Assembly: GCF_004116465.1 (NCBI RefSeq)
Contig: NZ_PDJV01000008.1
Location: 92,487-156,486, forward strand
DNA: 64,000 nt
Direction of reading: 5' to 3'
Source: Arcobacter sp. F2176
GTDB taxonomy: Bacteria; Campylobacterota; Campylobacteria; Campylobacterales; Arcobacteraceae
In this document: piece after piece, positions 63,824 through 64,000 of the stretch
Layout of the letters: every line of letters starts with the position of its first letter
Position numbering within the stretch: position 1 is the stretch's first letter
Position numbers and translations under genes: made by a program
The notes under the pieces: model-generated
What the model was told of the DNA's origin: nothing
Database searches by the model: none
The model's input: the letters and a program-made list of their open reading frames with translations, nothing else

Positions 63824-64000
63824 TTAGAATTCTTTTACATTTATGTAATTAAACTCTTTAAGAAGTATTTTTCTTTTTAGAAGTCCATTTTTCCCTAAAG
63901 TTGAGGGGATTGCTCCACTATCATATGCAAGAACTGGGATTTTATAATTCATTGCCTCAATAATCGGCATACCAAATCCTTCATGTTCACTTAGGGAAAG
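63824..64000 (-). CDS. 3' end of a second, shortened copy of the GT4 glycosyltransferase gene
   Basis: Bases 63831-64000 repeat 62256-62506 almost perfectly, but lack 80 bp (equivalent to 62289-62368, between two AAGA words) and one T in a T-run. The two losses sum to 81, so the reading frame is restored. Translating the minus strand gives an open frame from the window edge through the EGFGMPIIE motif to ...NGLLKRKILLKEFNYINVKEF and TAA at 63824. It lacks 27 net residues and the last ~13 of the other copy. The rest lies outside the window. Confidence 0.75.
   Translation of the reverse strand, partial: LSLSEHEGFGMPIIEAMNYKIPVLAYDSGAIPSTLGKNGLLKRKILLKEFNYINVKEF

Overview
The window is about 64 kb of low-GC DNA that reads as a chromosome segment from a Campylobacterota bacterium, most likely an Arcobacter relative (Arcobacteraceae). 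The signs are strong A+T bias, a 14-gene respiratory complex I operon in which the NADH-module subunits NuoE and NuoF are replaced by small cofactor-less proteins, a futalosine-pathway menaquinone gene (mqnD), short MurB and BioB, the order recA-eno-(FtsB-like)-(AMIN protein), and a pseudaminic acid cluster. I see no rRNA, tRNA, CRISPR array, transposase or integrase.

Layout. 1-6.4 kb: a CoA-ester carbon module comprising the 3' part of an acyl-CoA ligase fused to a CitE-like lyase domain, a double-hotdog hydratase resembling mesaconyl-CoA/beta-methylmalyl-CoA hydratase, a second CitE-type lyase, a FAH-like protein and class II fumarase. 6.4-12.7 kb: flavin reductase-like protein, a large chemoreceptor, a small exported protein, lactate permease and endonuclease IV. 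12.7-17.7 kb: an accessory island with repeated operator-like sites, a methyltransferase/specificity-subunit fusion that has lost its catalytic motifs, a small membrane protein, an Abi_2 (AbiD/F) abortive-infection protein with a structured leader, and two orphan proteins. 17.7-21.9 kb: an AAA+ ATPase and a Sel1-repeat lipoprotein, convergent. 22.3-36.3 kb: nuoA to nuoN. 36.3-47.3 kb: housekeeping genes (EF-hand protein, mqnD, murB, topA, phosphodiesterase, bioB, antiporter, AMIN protein, FtsB-like protein, eno, recA). 47.4-64 kb: a surface-glycan locus, pseB-C-F-G-H-I on the plus strand with an embedded acyl carrier protein/ketoreductase/acyl ligase cassette, a CDP-alditol synthase and polyol-phosphate transferase pair and a Gmd-type dehydratase, facing a minus-strand block of glycosyltransferases.

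How the parts work together. The nuo genes are tightly packed and sometimes overlapping, so they probably form one transcription unit whose complex takes electrons from a carrier other than NADH. The glycan locus makes CMP-pseudaminic acid and probably a CDP-ribitol- or CDP-glycerol-derived decoration; the ACP cassette suggests a hydroxyacyl substituent. The most unusual items are: (i) the dead methyltransferase/TRD protein plus three-helix membrane protein under a promoter flanked by two identical 15-bp near-palindromes, a candidate undescribed sensor-effector defence pair; (ii) the NuoF replacement, which visibly resembles the C-terminal part of its neighbour NuoG; (iii) a Rossmann-like module recurring in three different transferases of the glycan locus; (iv) a near-identical, internally shortened copy of a glycosyltransferase 3' end at the right edge; and (v) a multi-stem palindromic element between the CoA-ester genes. 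All function statements come from reading motifs by eye; no database search was run.
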